Assembly (NCBI GenBank): GCA_020852835.1
Contig: JADZAC010000057.1
Coordinates: 1-41,994 of the forward strand
Source of the DNA: Flavobacteriales bacterium
GTDB taxonomy: Bacteria; Bacteroidota; Bacteroidia; Flavobacteriales_F; PHOS-HE28
DNA: 41,994 bases
Direction: 5' to 3'
In this document: in pieces, positions 40,701-41,994 of the stretch
Numbering within the stretch: position 1 is the first letter of the stretch
How the letters are laid out: each line of letters opens with the position of its first letter
Notes under the pieces: generated by a model
What the model was told of the DNA's origin: nothing
The model's database searches: none
Seen by the model: only the letters and a program-made list of their open reading frames with translations
Position numbers and translations under genes: made by a program

Positions 40701-41434
40701 TTGGCATTGTACGGGATGTTGGCCCCGTTGGCGCCGCGCGCCGCGATCAACGCATAGACCAGCGAGTCACCGTCGGCGTCCACCGCGCCGGGGTTGTAGC
40801 TGATCGGTTCGCCCAAGCAGTAGAACGCCGCAGGCGAGTTGGTGAAGGTGGGTGAGCTGTTGCACAAGCCTGCCGTCTTGTTCAGGCGGGCGTCGAGGTA
40901 GAGTTCCCGGTTGCCGGGGTTGTTGAGCGAGGTAATGGCATTGTTGCGGCAGCAGAGCGACCAGGAGAAGAACCAATCGTCCGTATTGCAGCCCGCATAG
41001 GCGTTCAGGTCCACGATCTTCTTATACGTGTACTTCTCCACCCCGTAAGTGCCGTCGGCGCTCACGCAACGGTCCGTTTCGCTCGGGCAAATGGGCGTGA
41101 TGACCTGCACCGTGGGGTTGTTCCCGAAGCAATCCGAAAAGCCAATGCCGCAACTGGCGGATTTCACGTAGAACTGCAGCCCGTTGTTGCAGTTGGTGGG
41201 AGCCGCCACGCCGTTGCAATCCCGGTAAAAGTTCAACGTCACCTCCCATCGGTTGTTTCCCAAACACTGGTAGGTGAGCTCACCGCCCATGGCATGGGTG
41301 GCGCGTGCCTGTTGCCCCCAGCAGCAGAGGACCGTGGCCATTACCGCCGGCTTCATCCAGCGGCCCCAGCTACGGGACCGGCCTTTGCCAACTTCTCGAT
41401 CGGTCAACTCCTGCGCGTGTAACGTTGTTGCCAT
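31703..41434 (-). CDS. giant surface adhesin with 31 Ig-like repeats and T9SS type B sorting domain
   Basis: This protein has 3243 residues. A signal peptide lies within about residues 27-46 (MKPAVMATVLCCWGQQARA); the extra 26 residues before Met27 are unusual, so Met27 (position 41356) is an alternative start. Residues 45-419 form a Cys-rich N-terminal region (THAMGGELTYQCLGNNRWEV, FYRDCNG) ending in a cadherin/PKD-like segment. Residues 420-3150 are 31 tandem repeats of about 88 residues, each starting like ANAGPDQxLC and ending in an NGPC-type turn and a VTITVYD strand. The end is a CHU_C/gliding-associated type B domain (VVPDAFSPNGDGVNDTYHI, FNRWGSKVYE, GYIYLRR). It is likely a surface filament for adhesion or gliding, like SprB in role. 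PorP/SprF and PorE-like genes follow at 2 and 5 nt. Confidence 0.9.
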   Translation of the reverse strand: MATTLHAQELTDREVGKGRSRSWGRWMKPAVMATVLCCWGQQARATHAMGGELTYQCLGNNRWEVTLNFYRDCNGVAAPTNCNNGLQFYVKSASCGIGFSDCFGNNPTVQVITPICPSETDRCVSADGTYGVEKYTYKKIVDLNAYAGCNTDDWFFSWSLCCRNNAITSLNNPGNRELYLDARLNKTAGLCNSSPTFTNSPAAFYCLGEPISYNPGAVDADGDSLVYALIAARGANGANIPYNANYSATQPIRNSGGGNAVVLNPQTGTMTVTPSVLQVAVVSYQVREYRNGVLVGTITRDVQFVVRACAGNSAPTVSGINGTANYSMQVCAGTPVNFTVNSNDPNAGQTVTMTWNNGIPGATFTAAGSPYPTGTFSWTPTVANLGNNTFTVHVEDDGCPLKSVNDFGFSILVTPPATDVDAGPDMAVCGTTATMDATQPYSGVSGAWTVISGSGTFTNANSTNSTVSGLSPGANVFQWTADYQTCGTRSDQVTVTSYSPAQAAASAGADQALCGPPNTATLAGNAATAPAVGTWTFVTGSGTITNPNAPNSTVTGLALGQNRLRWSINNGACGTTQDEVVITVYNSAQPAANAGPDITACTPATTVTMNGNTATASAVGTWTLVSGTGTITSPNLRNTTITGLTVGVHVFRWTIANGPCTPGSTADEVTVTVYSSSSPNANAGTDQQVCTPNGATLTGSVPIFPATGAWTLVSGSGTIASPNSPSTMVSGLGIGANVFQWTVHNGPCGNDLTTDQVTITAFDQSVSGANAGPDQSLCLPTTTATMAASTALAPAQGTWVLVSGAGSITNVNSANTTITGLAVGENVFRWTISNGPCPVNPPSDLVSIFIYDANAPAANAGIDQQLCTPNTSTLLTANAPVFPATGQWTLVGGSGTFANPANPNTAVSGLGLGVNTFRWTLTNGPCANPVTQDEVSVTVYSAANAVANAGPDQDLCTPVSSTTLAGSAIISPATGTWTLISGSGTIVSPNDPATQITGLAVGDNIFRWTVQNGPCTNPVTQDEVRIRVYNGNNPVANAGPDQELCSNANSTVLAGSNILLPAMGTWTLVSGGGTLVTPNSPTTAVTGLPVGVNIFRWSVSNGPCANGNTQDEVTITVYDAAHPAATVSADQSICVPTSANIVTVTGSTPVAPATGGWTVISGSGTITSPNSPTTTITDMGFGVNVFQWTISNGPCNFPGNSAQVVISVFNASMPTADAGPDQSLCTPITATTLAGSALIAPGTGQWTLVSGTGTFADATDPGTTVSGLSLGANVFRWSVNNGPCAAISSDEVTISLFNGSAQQAAAGPDQELCSNASATVMAANAAVLPATGSWSVQQGTAIFADATSPTTAVSGLSVGVNILLWSLDNGACGTSTDPVSITVYNEANPVAVAGADQQLCTPSTATTLNGSSLIAPATGTWTLVSGTGNIVTPGSPNTQVNGLGIGNNVFRWTVSNGPCANGTTFDEVTISVFSGAAPAANAGPDQDLCTPAGPVTLAGNLPVGPAQGTWTAGPGITFSDIHSASAVVSGLQVGDNLLTWTIDNGSCGTTTDQVNIRLFDAANAAAAAGPDQELCTPASSATLAGSSLIYPATGTWILVSGTGVITDPSSPGSGITGLAVGANVFRWTVDNGPCGAPTSDEVTITLFDSSVSGANAGPDQSICTPQTAATMAASPAPQPAQGTWVLVSGGGTIADSHSPTTAITNMPVGENIFRWTVTNGACPVNPPSDEVSIFVYDANNPVAHAGPDQELCTPNTATTMGGSAVTFPAQGTWTLVSGSGAIADIHAPNTAITGLAVGENIFQWTVLNGPCADPQTVDQVSIFVYDANNADAAAGPDQSLCTPVQSTTLAGNAPIFPATGSWVLAQGSGTITDPANPNTTVTGLGVGENIFVWVVDNGPCANGTTWDAVRIYLFDSNTPNADAGPDQEICLPATATALAGSSVIFPAVGTWTVVSGTGVFADVNDPQTAVTGLSVGANTFRWTVSNGLCSSSSAEVTVLVFDDANLNANAGADQQICTPAATVNMAGSAVIFPAVGTWTLVSGTGVISNPNSPSTAVIDLQVGTSVFAWTVDNGPCANGLTSDTVVVQVFDLNNPVANAGPDQELCTPGTSAALAGSNVIAPAIGTWTVVQGTGTFADAHDPNTTVSGLSVGETILRWTVDNGSCETGISFDEVTLLLFDGNNPAAAAGADQSLCTPQSATTMAATAPTFPATGYWVLVSGSGTMADAASPTTAITGLAIGENIFEWTVLNGPCGAPTADQVSIFLYDGNNPVADAGADQQICTPVTEAVMAGSTYTFPATGMWTLVSGQGTITDPTDPATTVTGLGVGVNLFEWTVDNGPCGAGITSDQVSITLFNLNAPPAAAGPDQSYCTPTDNAVMAANLPTPPAVGSWSVSQGSGTFGDVNDPFTTVTGMAVGENILTWSFNNGVCGFTEDPVSVFIFDAGNPPASAGPDQAYCTPQDSTYLQGNTPIFPASGTWSLINGAGLFEDVHDPGSKVVGMAIGANTFVWTTSNGPCPNAITSDTITVTVYSDSTAAAFAGDDLELCLPFTSIQLQAATPQPPATGLWTILSGPGTIVDPTDPHTVVNDLALGITTFVWTLDNGPCPTNGIWTDTVSVTVYDPFGPVANAGPDISLCTPADNAAMAAVEPLFPSYGTWHLVSGAGIIADSTDHATAITSLDIGVNIFTWTVYNGDCGFGPPTVDTVAIVLYDQSALAADAGPDQDLCGTDQTASMAGNAATYPGTGSWSTTGTAVFTDALDPQTNVNGLSIGDNFLVWTIDNGACGTTTDTVLVRVFDPALAQPDAGQDKEFCSPATPTTLIASPATYPSTGAWSVVAGSGTFADAADPGTTVSGFSLGVNTYVWTIDNGPCGTMTDTLTITLFDGTVTTAQAGPDQDLCGPVASTSLAATGAVAPATGAWSVLSGAGTPLDPANPQTLLSGLQPGQTVLVWTIDNGPCGQGLLTDTVVVTVYDNTMAAADAGPDQQLCEPGAVQVDMFGNAPVFPATGTWSLLGNGTITDPADPNTTVSGIGFGTTTLVWTIDNGVCGTSSDEMTIAVFDVNAAVADAGTDQHLCHDTTYTQLAAVPVNSTASGHWELLQGQGELDQPDQADAAVAGLALGANVFQWVVANGACGSTADTVVITLRDCSILVVPDAFSPNGDGVNDTYHIRGLEYYPDNTFQVFNRWGSKVYERKPYRNTWNGTNEGRPNMGDDLPESTYYFILDPGKDKEVITGYIYLRR
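31985..40177 (-). repeat. coding tandem repeats of the adhesin, 31 units of about 264 nt
   Basis: I counted 31 units by reading the protein. Each has two cysteines at fixed places, after the DQxL strand and in the NGPC turn. Core positions such as GTWTLVSGxGTI, TTVTGLxVGxNxFxWT and DEVTI recur. Units differ enough that no two neighbours are identical. Units 4-7 (about 38335-39400) resemble units 14-17 (about 35678-36747), a sign of block duplication. Confidence 0.9.
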
Positions 41435-41723
41435 GTGTTGGTGCTATGCTCCCGGCAGGTCCCTCGCTCGGACTCGCCAAGGCGATTATCAGGATGAACC
41501 ATCCGCGAAGCCCTTGTTTCTCGTCTTGGCCTTCCGAGGATGGTGCTCCTCCTGGTCAAACTTAGACCCGTGCCCAGCCCCGGCATGTTCCATGTGTATC
41601 GCAATTGTCAACACGGCGGTGTTGGCCTTGCAGCGCGGCAGCACCACGTGCGCGCTTTCATGGGAATTCCATTGATGCCCGATCTTTGACCTGTAACCCA
41701 AGCCAAGTGCATGGCAGGCGAAA
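41435..41723. other. gene-free leader region of the adhesin operon
   Basis: Together with the terminator downstream this is 346 nt without a supportable gene. It holds the candidate promoter at 41557-41564 and a predicted 5' leader of about 115 nt. Short frames on both strands look like chance. Confidence 0.55.
41557..41564 (-). promoter_or_regulatory. -7 box of the adhesin-PorP/SprF-PorE operon
   Basis: On the minus strand TAAGTTTG fits TAnnTTTG. It lies about 122 nt before the first ATG, so unlike the leaderless genes this operon would have a leader. No clear -33 TTG is found. Confidence 0.45.
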
Positions 41724-41759
41724 ACGGGAAGGTCGCCCTTTCCGGAGCGGCCTTCCCGT
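41724..41759. terminator. hairpin terminator of the partial gene at the window end
   Basis: A 9-bp stem ACGGGAAGG/CCTTCCCGT extends through a TCGC/GCGG pairing to 13 bp with a 10-nt loop. On the minus strand it is followed by TTTTC, typical of an intrinsic terminator for the gene ending at 41781. Confidence 0.75.
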
Positions 41760-41780
41760 GCGAAGTACAGCCTCTCTTGT

Positions 41781-41994
41781 TTACCGCGCCACCTTTACCG
41801 CCCGCTGCACCACCACGGCACCATCCAGCAGGTAGGTGCACAGGTAGGTGCCCGCCGCCAGCTTGGAGGTGTTCCACGTGTAGCGGTATGCACCCGGCTC
41901 GGCCATTTCCTCGCGTAGCGTGCCCAAGGGCTTGCCGTCCAGGGTGGCCACTTGCAGCACCACCTTGCCTGCCTGCGGCACGTAGTATGCCCAC
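41781..41994 (-). CDS. C-terminal end of a T9SS-type secreted protein (partial)
   Basis: Only the last 70 or so residues are in the window; the frame is open through the window edge. They read WAYYVPQAGKVVLQVATLDG, then a strand pattern with GAYRYTWNTSKLAAGTYLC and a closing VVVQRAVKVAR. This is the layout of a T9SS type A sorting or FlgD-Ig-like domain (the GTY turn, then a basic VKV end). The product is probably exported; its main domain lies outside. A terminator hairpin follows its stop, so it is not part of the adhesin operon. Confidence 0.65.
   Translation of the reverse strand, partial: WAYYVPQAGKVVLQVATLDGKPLGTLREEMAEPGAYRYTWNTSKLAAGTYLCTYLLDGAVVVQRAVKVAR

Noticed and set aside
41489..41701. 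Small minus-strand gene upstream of the adhesin
   Set aside because: The short frames here show no signal peptide or motif and overlap the candidate promoter.

Overview
The window looks like chromosomal DNA of a high-GC member of the Bacteroidota, probably Flavobacteriales-like (inference). The sequence evidence is a set of type IX secretion system (T9SS) and gliding parts (PorG/DUF6089, GldA, PorP/SprF, a PorE-like OmpA protein), secreted proteins with T9SS C-terminal sorting domains, and Bacteroidota-type -7 boxes (TAnnTTTG). No phage genes, transposases, tRNA, rRNA or CRISPR array were found.

Layout. (1) 280-6565, plus strand: an envelope-biogenesis cluster of porG-like, uppS, bamA, two Skp/OmpH chaperones and murI. 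(2) 6649-10425, minus strand: a gamma-carbonic-anhydrase-like protein, then a metal-linked operon of a small Cys-rich protein, a TonB-dependent receptor and a secreted HMA metallochaperone. (3) 10580-11194: nfu, an Fe-S carrier. (4) 11195-17758: an accessory segment with an operon of T9SS cargo (subtilisin-like protease, PD40-like lipoprotein, T9SS type A protein), a decayed second copy of the lipoprotein 3' end, and an XRE regulator. It is bracketed by two direct copies of about 106-109 bp of the nfu 3' end, which suggests an island integrated at nfu. (5) 17856-20373: a plug-only TonB-like protein, then an ECF sigma factor and its membrane partner. (6) 20482-23805, minus strand: rpmA, rplU, metK, gldA. 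(7) 23943-27274: a LuxR-type HTH remnant, rsgA carrying an in-frame palindromic insertion, a DUF433/DUF5615 toxin-antitoxin-like pair, and a nifU-domain/mrp Fe-S pair. (8) 27450-28289: a methyltransferase. (9) 28522-41434, minus strand: a gliding/adhesion operon in which a 3243-residue adhesin with 31 Ig-like repeats is followed by PorP/SprF and a PorE-like OmpA protein. (10) The window ends in the 3' end of another T9SS-type protein.

The main theme is the outer membrane and T9SS. BamA, Skp and PorG build the barrels and the secretion machine. PorP/SprF and PorE-like proteins would present the giant adhesin. The subtilase and its neighbours are cargo. A second theme is Fe-S assembly: nfu, mrp, a small NifU-domain protein and an nfu fragment.

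The least expected signals are four: the nfu-flanked island; a family of short palindromic repeats built from GTTCGTAGGGCG and CAGTTGTCAG units that entered rsgA in frame and supplies the stop codon of the carbonic-anhydrase-like gene; five genes whose -7 box lies only 6-7 nt before the ATG, implying leaderless mRNAs; and the regular two-cysteine pattern of the adhesin repeats. All names rest on reading motifs by eye; no database search was run.
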